Positions 26,726-34,470 of a DNA stretch of 48,054 bases are shown here, in pieces. The stretch covers positions 1 through 48,054 of the forward strand of contig DATCJU010000034.1 of the NCBI GenBank assembly GCA_036562635.1, written 5' to 3'. Below the pieces are notes generated by a model. That model saw only the letters and a list, made by a program, of their open reading frames with translations, was not told where the DNA came from and did no database searches. Source of the DNA: DATCJU01 sp036562635. GTDB lineage: Bacteria; Actinomycetota; Actinomycetes; Mycobacteriales; Pseudonocardiaceae. Numbering within the stretch: position 1 is the first letter of the stretch; the number at the start of each line of letters is the position of its first letter. The translations under genes and the position numbers were made by a program.

Positions 26726-28276
26726 TCAGGCGCCGAGCACCGCCATGGCAGCGTTGTGTCCGGGGATACCGCTGACCCCACCGCCACGGCGGGCACCGGC
26801 TCCGCACAGCAGCACTCGGGGGTACTCGGTCTCCACCCCCCACCGCCCGACCTCGTCCTCGTGCTCGGCAAAGGGCCAGGACAGGTCACGGTGGAAGATG
26901 TGTCCCTGCGGCAACCCCAGATCGTCCTCCAGGTCCAGCGGGGTACGGGCCTCCAGGCACGGCCTGCCGTCCGGTCCACGCAGCAGACAGTCCTCGACGG
27001 GTTCGGCCAGCACGCTGTTCAGCGAGCGCAGGGTCGCCTCGAGCGCCTGCGCCCTGGCCCGCTCGTTGTCCTCGACGAACAGCCTGGCCGGCATGTGCAG
27101 CCCGAACAGGGTGAGCGTGTGGACACCGGCGGCCGCCAGCTCGGGACCGAGGATGGAGGGGTCGGTCAGGGTGTGGCAGTAGATCTCGCACGGCGGCAGT
27201 GCGGGAATGCGGCCCGCCGCGGCCTCGGCGTGGGCACGAGCCAGCTGGGTGTAGCTCTCGTTGATGTGGAAGGTGCCGCTGAAGGCGTCCCGCGGGTCCA
27301 CCGCGTCGTCCCGCAGGCGCGGCAGCCGGGCGAGCAGCATGTTGACCTTCAGCTGGGCCCCCTCGGGCCGTCCCGGGACCGGGTCCTGACCGAGCAGCCG
27401 GGCCAGCACCGTCGGTGCGGCGTTGACCAGGATGTGCCCCGCCGTCACCCGGTGCTCGGTGTCGTGGGTGCGGTAACGGACCTCACCGTCCGGGTCGATG
27501 GCGGTCACCTCGGCTCCGCAGCGCAGCTCGGCGCCCGCGGCACGGGCCGCGCCGGCCAGTGCCGCGGTCACCGCGCCCATGCCGCCGACGGGGATGTCCC
27601 AGTCCCCGGTCCCGTTGCCGATGACGTGGTAGAGGAAGCAGCGGTTCTGCCGCAGCGACGGCTCGTCCGCGGCGGCGAAGGTACCGATCAGGCCGTCGGT
27701 GAGGACCACGCCGCGTACCACGTCGTCCTGGAAGGTGCCCTCGATCAGCTCGCCGAGTGGGGTCTCGAACAGGGCTTCCCAGGCCGCGTCGTCACCGACC
27801 CGACGGCGGAGTTCCTCGCGGGAGAGCAGCGGCTCGGTGAGCGTCGGGAACACCTGCTGCGCCACCCTGCCGAGGGTGGTCTGGAACCGCTGCCAGGCCT
27901 CGAACTCGCGGGTCGAACCGGTGAGCGCCGCCATGGAGGCCGCGGTGCGGGCGGGCTCCACCGCGTCGACCAGCAGCCCGGTCGACCGGCCGCTCCGCTC
28001 GACGGGGGTGTAGGAGGCGATCCGGCGCCGACGCAGCTCGATGCCCAGACCGAGGTCGGCCACCAACTTCCGGGGCAACAGGCTCACCAGGTACGAGTAG
28101 CGGGACAACCGGGCGTCCACCCCGTCGAACACACGGGCGGACACCGCGGCACCTCCGAGGTGGTCCTGACGTTCCAGGACGAGGGTGGAATGCCCGGCCC
28201 GCGCCAGGTAGGCGGCCGCGACCAGACCGTTGTGGCCTCCGCCGACGATGACGACGTCGTAGTCCGTGTTGCGCAC
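26726..28276 (-). CDS. Phytoene-desaturase-like FAD oxidoreductase (PYROXD2/CrtI type)
   Basis: A 516-residue flavoprotein. The N terminus has the FAD dinucleotide fold VVIVGGGHNGLVAAAYLARA and the adjacent VLERQDHLGGAAVSARVF. The end has the CrtI-like flavin motif LLCGAGARRGGGVSGIPGHN. Overall it resembles the carotenoid-desaturase-like family, including human PYROXD2. Since no other carotenoid genes (crtB, crtE) are near, carotenoid activity is not implied; substrate unknown. The GTG at 28276 has GGAGG five bases upstream. It converges with the cyclo-ligase gene. Confidence 0.8.
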   Translation of the reverse strand: MRNTDYDVVIVGGGHNGLVAAAYLARAGHSTLVLERQDHLGGAAVSARVFDGVDARLSRYSYLVSLLPRKLVADLGLGIELRRRRIASYTPVERSGRSTGLLVDAVEPARTAASMAALTGSTREFEAWQRFQTTLGRVAQQVFPTLTEPLLSREELRRRVGDDAAWEALFETPLGELIEGTFQDDVVRGVVLTDGLIGTFAAADEPSLRQNRCFLYHVIGNGTGDWDIPVGGMGAVTAALAGAARAAGAELRCGAEVTAIDPDGEVRYRTHDTEHRVTAGHILVNAAPTVLARLLGQDPVPGRPEGAQLKVNMLLARLPRLRDDAVDPRDAFSGTFHINESYTQLARAHAEAAAGRIPALPPCEIYCHTLTDPSILGPELAAAGVHTLTLFGLHMPARLFVEDNERARAQALEATLRSLNSVLAEPVEDCLLRGPDGRPCLEARTPLDLEDDLGLPQGHIFHRDLSWPFAEHEDEVGRWGVETEYPRVLLCGAGARRGGGVSGIPGHNAAMAVLGA

Positions 28277-28398
28277 CGCATCCTCCCCGAGTGCTGTCGC
28301 AGGAGCCCCGATGGTAGGGCGGCGTCACCTCGGTGATCGAGAACGCGCCCGATCCGTCCGGTCCGTCCAGCAGTCGGGGCCCGACCGGGCTCTCCCCG

Positions 28399-28767
28399 TC
28401 ACGAAGCGGAGGAGGACGGAGCCGATCCGCCGTTCCGCTCGGGTGCGAAGGTCCTTTCGGGTGCACGCCGGGCGGGTGCCCGACCATGACCGTCGGGTCG
28501 TACGACCACCACGCCCCGGTCCAGATCGACGCCGAGGCCCGGTGGGGCGCCCTGGGCCTCCTCCTGGCGCAGCATCTCCACCGAGTCCCGGTGGTTCAGT
28601 TCGACCCGCTTGGTGCCGTAGAACATCGCGGTGATCTCGTTGACGTAGACCTCGGACAACGGCGTCCCGCGTCGCTTCCTCCGCCGCTGCAGCAGCAGCT
28701 CACCCGCCCACATGATCACCAGCAGCAGCGCGCCGGCCGGGGCACCCAACGCCAGCAGGGTCGTCAT
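28399..28767 (-). CDS. DUF6191-like small membrane protein
   Basis: A 122-residue protein with one N-terminal membrane helix (LLALGAPAGALLLVIMWAGE) followed by Arg/Lys (LLLQRRRKRR), and a soluble tail with SEVYVNEITAMFYGTKRVEL and a conserved-looking end (GVDLDRGVVVVRPDG). I associate this helix plus tail pattern with the actinobacterial DUF6191 group, moderately sure. The C-terminal 25 residues are disordered. ATG 28767 is chosen because the helix starts directly after it; the ribosome site is weak and longer starts exist. Function unknown. Confidence 0.6.
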   Translation of the reverse strand: MTTLLALGAPAGALLLVIMWAGELLLQRRRKRRGTPLSEVYVNEITAMFYGTKRVELNHRDSVEMLRQEEAQGAPPGLGVDLDRGVVVVRPDGHGRAPARRAPERTFAPERNGGSAPSSSAS

Positions 28768-28844
28768 GCCCGGTGAACGCCCCGCTGCCAGGACAGGTTC
28801 CGCCCCAGCCGGTGGCGCACGACCCATCACCGAAGGTGCCCGGG

Positions 28845-29732
28845 TTAGCTCGCGGCCTCGCCCCCCAGAACCGCCGACGGAGGTCGGGGAACGTCGACCG
28901 GTGCCGCATCGGTGAACGGTGCGGCACGGCCACGCCAGCGGGCCAGCTCCTCACCGTCGACGCAACGGGCCGGGAAGGCCGCCGCGGCGGCCCGGCGGGT
29001 GAGCGCCGCCACCGGCAGTTCCCGCACGGCGGCCGCCAGGACGAGGTTGCCGAAACGACGCCCGCGCAGCACCCCCGGCTCGGCGAGCAGGACGACGTGT
29101 GGGAAGACCTCCGCCACGGTGGCCAGCAACCTGCGCACGAACCGCAGTGCCCCACCGTCGGCGGCGTTGACCACGTAGGTGCCCGAATCCCGCAGCACCC
29201 TGGCCGCGTCCCGGGTGAACTCCAGCGTGGCCATCCCTCCGGGCATCACCGCACTCTCGAAGGCGTCCAGCACCACCAGGTCCGCCGAGTCGTCGCGCAG
29301 GGTGGCCAGCTCGGCACGCCCGTCGCCGACACGTACCCGCAGCCGGGGCACCGTGCGCAGGGCGAGCTGTTCCCGGACCAGTTCCACCAGCGGCCCGTCG
29401 GCCTCGAGAACCAGCTGCCGCGAGCCCGGGCGGGTGGCCGCGATGTACCGCGGCAGGGTGCACGCGCCACCCCCGATGTGCACCACGTCCAGGGGATGGC
29501 CCTGCTCGGCGACGCAGTCGACGACGTCACCGATCCGGCGCACGTAGTCGAACTCCAGGTGGGTCGGGTCGTCCAGGTCCACGTAGGACTGCGCCACCCC
29601 GTTGACGTTGAGCAACCACCCGTTGGGCCGGTCCAGGTCGCGGAGCAGCTCCGCCTGTCCGAACCGCACCGGGTACTGCCCCGGAACGGGTGACCGTTCC
29701 CCGCGCCGCCGTGCTGCCCGCCGCTGCCGCAC
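28845..29732 (-). CDS. Spermidine-synthase-like (class I SAM/aminopropyl) protein
   Basis: A 295-residue Rossmann-fold protein. VVHIGGGACTLPRYIAATRP is the dcSAM/SAM-binding loop of the spermidine synthase superfamily, and DLVVLDAFESAVMPGGMATL the second acidic loop. It lacks the fused membrane half seen in some relatives. Whether it transfers aminopropyl groups is uncertain; the SpeE gate residues cannot be confirmed by eye. The GTG at 29732 has GGGGAG seven bases upstream. It lies 77 bp upstream of the DUF6191-like gene on the same strand and is divergent from the DUF4383-like gene. Confidence 0.7.
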   Translation of the reverse strand: MRQRRAARRRGERSPVPGQYPVRFGQAELLRDLDRPNGWLLNVNGVAQSYVDLDDPTHLEFDYVRRIGDVVDCVAEQGHPLDVVHIGGGACTLPRYIAATRPGSRQLVLEADGPLVELVREQLALRTVPRLRVRVGDGRAELATLRDDSADLVVLDAFESAVMPGGMATLEFTRDAARVLRDSGTYVVNAADGGALRFVRRLLATVAEVFPHVVLLAEPGVLRGRRFGNLVLAAAVRELPVAALTRRAAAAAFPARCVDGEELARWRGRAAPFTDAAPVDVPRPPSAVLGGEAAS

Positions 29733-29996
29733 CCACTGCTCCCCTCACCTGGTGCGCCCGAGGCTGGGTCCTCACCGCAGGCGCGCGTACCGGGCTCTCC
29801 GGCCGGCCGAACCGCCACCGTCCACCCGAGTCGGCCGAACTGGTTCGACCGTCATTCTCCCCGTTCGCGCCGCGCGTCGAACAGGTGTTGTGCACCGCAC
29901 CGCACCGGCCGGGCCCGACCGGTCGTTTGCCCCCGCCGTACCGGGGTACGTCGAGCGGGAACATGTCGACGCGGTGACGGCGCAGGAGAGGATGCG

Positions 29997-30452
29997 ATGA
30001 CCGGCGCGAGGGACGTCCATCCGTCTCGTTTCCCCTGGCCCCAACAGGCGGCGCTGGTGATCGGTGCCGTCTACCTGCTGATCGGCCTGGCCGGTTTCGT
30101 GGCGACCCGGTTCGACGACTTCGCCGAGGCCACGGGGGAACACCTGCTCGGCTTCGGGGTGAACCCACTGCACAACGTGGTCCACCTGCTCATCGGGCTG
30201 GCGGGTATGGCGTCCTCCACCAGGCTGCGGACCAGTGCGGTGTACGGGTGGGCCCTGGCGGTCGTCTACGGGCTGGTGTTCCTGTTCGGGCTGTTCGCCG
30301 TGGGCCGCCCGGGGATCAACCTGTTGAACCTGAACTGGGCGGACAACGTGCTGCATCTGGCCACCGCGGCGATCGGCGTGGTGGTCGGGCTGGGGGCGGC
30401 CCGGCTGGCCCGGGCGGCGGGCTGGACCGACCCGGCCACCCCCGCCGGGTGA
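29997..30452 (+). CDS. DUF4383-type membrane protein
   Basis: A 151-residue integral membrane protein with four hydrophobic segments: QAALVIGAVYLLIGLAGFVA, NPLHNVVHLLIGLAGMA, GWALAVVYGLVFLFGLFAVG and NVLHLATAAIGVVVGLGAAR. The LHNVVHL and DNVLHLA motifs are the family signature of DUF4383. ATG 29997 has GCAGGAGAGG upstream. Followed 50 bp later by another small membrane-like gene on plus, perhaps one operon. Function unknown. Confidence 0.75.
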   Translation: MTGARDVHPSRFPWPQQAALVIGAVYLLIGLAGFVATRFDDFAEATGEHLLGFGVNPLHNVVHLLIGLAGMASSTRLRTSAVYGWALAVVYGLVFLFGLFAVGRPGINLLNLNWADNVLHLATAAIGVVVGLGAARLARAAGWTDPATPAG

Positions 30453-30501
30453 CGCATCGGGTTCGGGCGACGACCGCTGGGGAGAGACGGCGGAGGCGGA
30501 G

Positions 30502-30939
30502 ATGGGTGCGATGACCACGCGTGCCGTGGCACGTGGCGCCGGCCGGGGCGCGCTGGGCGCGATGGTCATGAGTGCGGTGCGCACGGTGACCACCGGGTTC
30601 GGCCTCGTGGAGCAGACACCGCCAGATGCCGTGTTCCGCGAGGGGGCCCCAAGGGTGATGGCACAGGTGCCGCCCGAGCGGAGGCAGGCCGTCGTGGAGC
30701 TGATGCACTGGGTCTACGGCCTCGTCGGCGGAGCTCTGTACGCCGCGTTGCCGGACCGGCTGCGCCGTCCTTCCTGGAGCGGCCCGGTCTACGGGCTCCT
30801 GCTGTGGTTGACGTTCGAGATCGGGTGGGCGCCCGTGTTGGGACTGGCCCGACAGCACCACCGTCGCCCGGTGGAACGGCTGGTGCTCGCCGCGGACCAC
30901 ACGCTCTACGGTTGGGTGCTCTCCCCGCCGCGCCGCTGA
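30502..30939 (+). CDS. Hypothetical membrane-associated protein
   Basis: A 145-residue protein starting MGAMTTRAVARGAGRGALGA. Hydrophobic stretches at about 65-82 (WVYGLVGGALYAAL) and 95-117 (VYGLLLWLTFEIGWAPVLGL) suggest two membrane segments. The pattern of His/Arg after the second segment (ARQHHRRPVERLVLAADHTL) recurs in actinobacterial proteins found beside DUF4383 genes, but I cannot name a family. ATG 30502 has GGAGG five bases upstream. Confidence 0.65.
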   Translation: MGAMTTRAVARGAGRGALGAMVMSAVRTVTTGFGLVEQTPPDAVFREGAPRVMAQVPPERRQAVVELMHWVYGLVGGALYAALPDRLRRPSWSGPVYGLLLWLTFEIGWAPVLGLARQHHRRPVERLVLAADHTLYGWVLSPPRR

Positions 30940-31070
30940 TCACCGGTCCCCCACCGGCTCTCCTGGTCGGGCCGGATCGTGTCGGGTATCCGTCCCGGGA
31001 AGGTCGAATCCCGCAGTGGGTGCACCGAGCGGGGCCGGCGGTGCACTTCCCCGTCACCCTTCTTCCGTAA

Positions 31071-31085
31071 TGGCACTCAGTGCCA
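31071..31085. promoter_or_regulatory. Palindromic TetR-type operator copy 1
   Basis: TGGCACTCAGTGCCA, a perfect 15-base palindrome, identical in its core to the operators at 31520-31532. It lies between convergent genes with no obvious gene to control. It is preceded by CGTAA, as is the operator in the tetR promoter. Confidence 0.5.
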
Positions 31086-31164
31086 GAAGTGGATCATCGA
31101 CATGCTCGCCCGGCGGCGACAGGAGCAACCGCCCGGCGGCACGACCGACGTGGCACAGAATGAC

Positions 31165-31200
31165 AGAGCCGGGCCGTCCCGGTCGGGACGGCCCGGCTCT
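31165..31200 (-). terminator. Intrinsic terminator of the small Cys-containing gene
   Basis: Perfect 16-bp stem: AGAGCCGGGCCGTCCC at 31165-31180 and its complement at 31185-31200, four-base loop. It lies just after the stop of the minus-strand gene at 31207. Strong hairpin. Confidence 0.85.
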
Positions 31201-31206
31201 CACCGC

Positions 31207-31446
31207 TCAGCGGGCGGACGCCGCAACGGGCGCGGACACCCGGGGCAATGCCTGGACGAAGATCGCCTCTCCCCGCCACGCAGCACGCCGACTGGCCTCG
31301 TAGCAGGGCCGACAGGCGGGCAGCAACTCACCGTTGGGATTCCGACGACGCGGCAGCGAGACCAGCAGACCCGGTTCCGCTGTCGCCTGGCAGATACCGG
31401 CGTGATGTCCTGCCGGAGCGCAGACGCACATACACGAGGTCTTCAC
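31207..31446 (-). CDS. Small Cys-containing protein
   Basis: A 79-residue protein starting at GTG 31446 (MKTSCMCVCAPAGHHAGICQ), with AAGGAGG seven bases upstream. Four Cys lie within the first 19 residues (C5, C7, C9, C19) plus a C-x2-C (ACRPCYEASRRAAW), so metal binding, zinc-ribbon-like, is possible. I recall related short Cys proteins in actinomycetes but cannot give a family name with confidence. It is divergent from tetR and its -35/-10 region contains the TetR-type palindrome. Likely regulated by that TetR. Function unknown. Confidence 0.65.
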   Translation of the reverse strand: MKTSCMCVCAPAGHHAGICQATAEPGLLVSLPRRRNPNGELLPACRPCYEASRRAAWRGEAIFVQALPRVSAPVAASAR

Positions 31447-31511
31447 GATGGGGCCTCCTTCTCCGTCCCCACCTGCCCGAGACGCCGCAGGTGCCGGATG
31501 ACCGTGTGAGC

Positions 31512-31556
31512 AGCGTAACGGCACTTAGTGCCACACTCAATGCCAAGTGCTACTTT
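31512..31556. promoter_or_regulatory. Divergent promoters with two overlapping TetR operators
   Basis: A perfect palindrome GGCACTTAGTGCC (31520-31532) is followed by a second, imperfect copy CCACACTCAATGCCA (31531-31545, 11 of 15 matches). For the minus gene, TTGAGT (31540-31535) and TACGCT (31517-31512) are separated by 17 bp, with the perfect palindrome in the spacer. For tetR, an extended -10 TGCTACTTT ends at 31556, six bases before the GTG. Operator and promoter overlap on both strands, as expected for autorepression. Confidence 0.65.
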
Positions 31557-31562
31557 CGTAAT

Positions 31563-32324
31563 GTGACAGCCCCGACCGAGCAGGCACCGCGGGTCCGCAG
31601 CGAGGGGCGGACCGCCAACGGGCGCCGCCGGATCCGCCGCACACTCACCTCCGCCGCCATCGACCTGTTCCTCACCAAGGGTTACGAGGAGACGACGGTC
31701 GACGAGATCGCCGAGGCCGCAGGGGTCGCCCGCCGCACGTTCTTCCGCTACTTCCGGTCCAAGGAGGACGTGATCTTCCCGGACCACGAGGAGCAGCTGG
31801 CCCGGGTGGCCCGGTTCTTCGAGTCGGCCGGCTCGGCGGAGCCGCCGCTGGCAGTGGTCTGTCGCGCCGCGGAGATGGTCCTGGAGCTGTACCTGGAGGA
31901 CCCCGAGATCTCCGCCAAGCGGTACCAGCTCACCCGTACCGTGCCGGCGCTGCGTGACCGGGAGATCGCCAGCGTCCACGGGTACCGGACCAGCTTCACC
32001 CGGTACCTGCGGGACCGCCTGCACGGGGAACCGGACGGGGCACTGCAGGCGGAGATCGCCGCGGCAGCGGTCGTCGCGGCACACAACCACGTGCTCCGGC
32101 ACTGGCTCCGCGAAGGCGGCCGCGGCGACATCAAACCTCGAGCCGAACGGGCCTTCCGCTACGTCCAGGAGGTGTTCAGCACCCGCCCGCGCACCCCGGT
32201 GGGAAGCGAGCACGAGGACCAGGACGAGGTGCTGGTCGCCGTCATGCGCACCAGCGCCCCCATGTGGCGACTGCTGCAGCAGATCGAGAACGTCATCGCC
32301 GAGCCCGTTGAGCCATCCAGGTGA
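31563..32324 (+). CDS. TetR-family transcriptional regulator
   Basis: A 253-residue TetR-type repressor. The HTH (about 29-65) reads LTSAAIDLFLTKGYEETTVD and EIAEAAGVARRTFFRYFRSK. The ligand domain (about 80-250) contains YLEDPEISAKRYQLTRTVPA. The start GTG 31563 has no ribosome site but lies six bases after an extended -10 (TACTTT), so the mRNA may be leaderless. The palindromes in its promoter suggest autoregulation and control of the divergent small Cys gene. Effector unknown. Confidence 0.85.
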   Translation: MTAPTEQAPRVRSEGRTANGRRRIRRTLTSAAIDLFLTKGYEETTVDEIAEAAGVARRTFFRYFRSKEDVIFPDHEEQLARVARFFESAGSAEPPLAVVCRAAEMVLELYLEDPEISAKRYQLTRTVPALRDREIASVHGYRTSFTRYLRDRLHGEPDGALQAEIAAAAVVAAHNHVLRHWLREGGRGDIKPRAERAFRYVQEVFSTRPRTPVGSEHEDQDEVLVAVMRTSAPMWRLLQQIENVIAEPVEPSR

Positions 32325-32336
32325 CACTCGGTGCCA
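32322..32336. promoter_or_regulatory. Palindromic TetR-type operator copy 3 (imperfect)
   Basis: TGACACTCGGTGCCA matches TGGCACTCAGTGCCA at 13 of 15 positions. It overlaps the tetR stop codon and lies between convergent genes, so its role is unclear. Confidence 0.35.
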
Positions 32337-32378
32337 TTTCGGCCCGACCGGTGCCGCCTCCGGCCGCCACCGGGCCGA

Positions 32379-33992
32379 TCACCCCGGGGCCTCCGGCCAC
32401 CCCAGTCCCCGCCGCAGCGCAACCGCCACCTGGTCGGATCCATGCGCCACGGCCGCCAGGTGCCCGTCCGGGCGGACCAGCCACGTCTCCCCCGGCCGCG
32501 TACCGAGCGCACCCAACAACACCCCCTCCCCGTCGATCTCGTCGACGGCAAGAGCCCGGCTGGGCGCGGCGGTGACCTCGGCCATCACCCGGGCCACTGC
32601 CGCGACGTCCACCCCGGTCCCGCACAGTGCCAGGAAGCCGTCCCGGACCACCTCGCGCAAGCGACAGACCTCCGGCCGGTCCGCCAGTCGTACCGGGACG
32701 TCCGGCACCAGAACCCCGGGCACCACGGCCGGAGCGGCACCTCGAGGCGGCCGGCCGGGGAAAGGCCGGGTGGGATCGGGTGTGGTCAGCGGGGAGTCGA
32801 CGTACCAGAACGGCTCGGCCAGCCGTCCGGAATCCACCTGGGCCCGAGCGGCGGGATCGTGCAACGCCCGTTCCAGCACCCGACGACGGTGCTCCCGCTC
32901 CGCCGGGGTGTGCGGTACCAGGAACCGCATGGTGGCCGCCGTGACCTCCAGGTTCTCCCGGGCCGCGGCGTGCCGTTCGGCGTGGTAGCTGTCCAGCAGG
33001 GTCTCCGGTGCCCACCCGTGCAACACGAACGCCAGCTTCCAGGCGGCGTTCTCCGCGTCCTGGGCTCCGGAGTTCAGACCACGCGCCCCGAAGGGGGCCA
33101 TCAGGTGCGCACAGTCCCCGGCCAGCAGTACGCGACCGACCCGCATCCGGTCCACCAGACGGGCGTGGAACCGATAGACCGACCGCCAGACAACCTGGTA
33201 GGGCCGGTCCCCCACGATCCGACGGATCCGGGTCTCCAACCCGCCGCCGCGTTCCTCGGCCACCAGGTCGAAACCGGGCGGGACCTGCCAGTCGATCCGG
33301 TACACCGAGTCGGGGGTGGGATGGATGAGCACCTGTCGGCCGGGGTTCCACTCCGGGTCGAAGTAGAACCGCCGCTCCTGTTCCCAGCCGGGAAGCTCGC
33401 AGCGGATGTCGCAGATCAGGAACCGGTCGTCGAAACTGCGCCCCGCGAAACCGACACCGAGGGCGGCACGCAGGTCACCGGCCCCGGCTCCCGCGGCCAG
33501 TACCGCATAGCTGGCCTGGACGAGCACCTCGCCCGCCTCGGTGGCGCACCGCAGTCGCACTGCCGACCCGCACTGTCGGACGTCCAGCACCCGGTGTCCC
33601 CAGCGGACGTCGATCAACGGCTGCTGCGCGATCCGTTCGTCGAGGATCTGCTCGGTCCGGGACTGGGAGATGTTGACGAACGGGGGGAAACGCGACCGAC
33701 CGGGATCGGGCAGGGTGATGCTGAACAGTTCCTGTCCCCGGTAGTAGGTGCGTGCGGTCCGCCAGGTCACGCCCTCGGCGGCGATCCGGGCGCCGGCGCC
33801 CACCGCGTCCCACAGGTCGAGCACGTCCCGGTGCTGGCAGATCGATCGGGATCCGACCAACCGGCGGGTCGGCTGCTGGTCCAGCAGGACGACCGGGATC
33901 CCCCAGCGCGCCAGCAGCAACGCCGTGGTCTGTCCGACCGGTCCGTTCCCAACCACCGCCACCGGCGCACCCCGGTACCTGGGCAGTCGCAC
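32379..33992 (-). CDS. FAD-dependent aromatic-type monooxygenase
   Basis: A 537-residue class A flavoprotein monooxygenase. N-terminal FAD loop VAVVGNGPVGQTTALLLAR (GxGxxG at 15-20); the second FAD motif VLLAGDCAHLMAPFGARGLN occurs near residue 290-305; a thioredoxin-like C-terminal part follows, as in MhpA/PheA-type and related hydroxylases. The GTG at 33992 is chosen because GGAGG precedes it; ATG 34025 is in frame but lacks a ribosome site. Its leader of about 390 nt contains an upstream ORF and an intrinsic terminator (see those entries). Substrate unknown; an antibiotic or phenolic compound is possible. Confidence 0.8.
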   Translation of the reverse strand: MRLPRYRGAPVAVVGNGPVGQTTALLLARWGIPVVLLDQQPTRRLVGSRSICQHRDVLDLWDAVGAGARIAAEGVTWRTARTYYRGQELFSITLPDPGRSRFPPFVNISQSRTEQILDERIAQQPLIDVRWGHRVLDVRQCGSAVRLRCATEAGEVLVQASYAVLAAGAGAGDLRAALGVGFAGRSFDDRFLICDIRCELPGWEQERRFYFDPEWNPGRQVLIHPTPDSVYRIDWQVPPGFDLVAEERGGGLETRIRRIVGDRPYQVVWRSVYRFHARLVDRMRVGRVLLAGDCAHLMAPFGARGLNSGAQDAENAAWKLAFVLHGWAPETLLDSYHAERHAAARENLEVTAATMRFLVPHTPAEREHRRRVLERALHDPAARAQVDSGRLAEPFWYVDSPLTTPDPTRPFPGRPPRGAAPAVVPGVLVPDVPVRLADRPEVCRLREVVRDGFLALCGTGVDVAAVARVMAEVTAAPSRALAVDEIDGEGVLLGALGTRPGETWLVRPDGHLAAVAHGSDQVAVALRRGLGWPEAPG

Positions 33993-34143
33993 CGCCGACC
34001 ACCTCCACCTCGCGTGCCCCTCCATCCTGGTCGGCCGGGGCGTATGACGACACCACCGGAACGGGGACACCCCTGCGCGGTGACCGACGTGGGGGACACC
34101 GGACGGCGGAGCGGCGGGGCAGATCGGAGGTCGGTAAAACGGC

Positions 34144-34215
34144 GACCCCCGGAGCACTTCCTGCGGCACGGGGCACACAGGCCCGAGCTGGACCTGGCTC
34201 GGGGCTCCGGGGGTC
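34144..34215 (-). terminator. Intrinsic attenuator-type terminator in the monooxygenase leader
   Basis: On the minus strand GACCCCCGGAGC (34215-34204) pairs perfectly over 12 bp with GCTCCGGGGGTC (34155-34144). Inside is a second 7-bp hairpin (CCCGAGC/GCTCGGG, 8-base loop). The outer stem is followed by GCCGTTTTA, a U-rich tail. It lies between the upstream ORF and the monooxygenase start, so termination here would cut off the gene. Confidence 0.65.
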
Positions 34216-34248
34216 GGGTAGCTGCCTGGTATTCGCCGACCGCTCACC

Positions 34249-34278
34249 CTGGCCGGGGCGCCGGTGGAACCGGGCCAG
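34249..34278 (-). other. Leader hairpin between uORF and terminator
   Basis: CTGGCC (34278-34273) and GGCCAG (34254-34249) close a hairpin containing an inner CCGG/CCGG pairing. It may compete with, or precede, the terminator fold; no further evidence. Confidence 0.4.
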
Positions 34279-34316
34279 CCATGCGCAGGGTCGGCTGCTG
34301 GAGCACGTTGGCGGTC

Positions 34317-34355
34317 CTAGCGGACAGCCACCTCACGAGTCCTGTCGATATTCAA
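34317..34355 (-). CDS. 12-codon upstream ORF (leader peptide) before the monooxygenase
   Basis: TTG start at 34355 gives MNIDRTREVAVR, ending with TAG at 34319-34317. A very strong ribosome site, AAAGGAGGTGGTCC (34373-34360), lies ten bases before the TTG. It matches the reverse complement of the 16S rRNA 3' end over about 13 bases. The start of transcription is predicted near 34381, so the peptide is the first thing translated. Peptide contains R-T-R (residues 5-7), a +X+ pattern known from ribosome-stalling leader peptides. Function in attenuation is inference. Confidence 0.5.
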   Translation of the reverse strand: MNIDRTREVAVR

Positions 34356-34387
34356 CGCTGGACCACCTCCTTTCCCGTGTACCCCGC

Positions 34388-34424
34388 ACGCTAGTCCGCC
34401 GTGGGTCGTACGCCAAGGGGTTTT
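34388..34424 (-). promoter_or_regulatory. Promoter of the monooxygenase leader
   Basis: TTGGCG (-35, 34416-34411), exactly 17 bp, then TAGCGT (-10, 34393-34388). AAAA (34424-34421) lies four bases upstream of the -35, reminiscent of the AT-rich element next to -35 in WhiB7-dependent promoters. That link is only suggestive. Confidence 0.5.
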
Positions 34425-34470
34425 GTCCAGGCGCCGGACGGCCACGGTCGCCGCGCCGTCTCGTCCAGGG

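Noticed and set aside
34357..34375. Plus-strand sequence resembling the 3' end of 16S rRNA (GCTGGACCACCTCCTTTC).
   Set aside because: No rRNA flanks it; it is the complement of a strong ribosome site of the minus-strand leader ORF.
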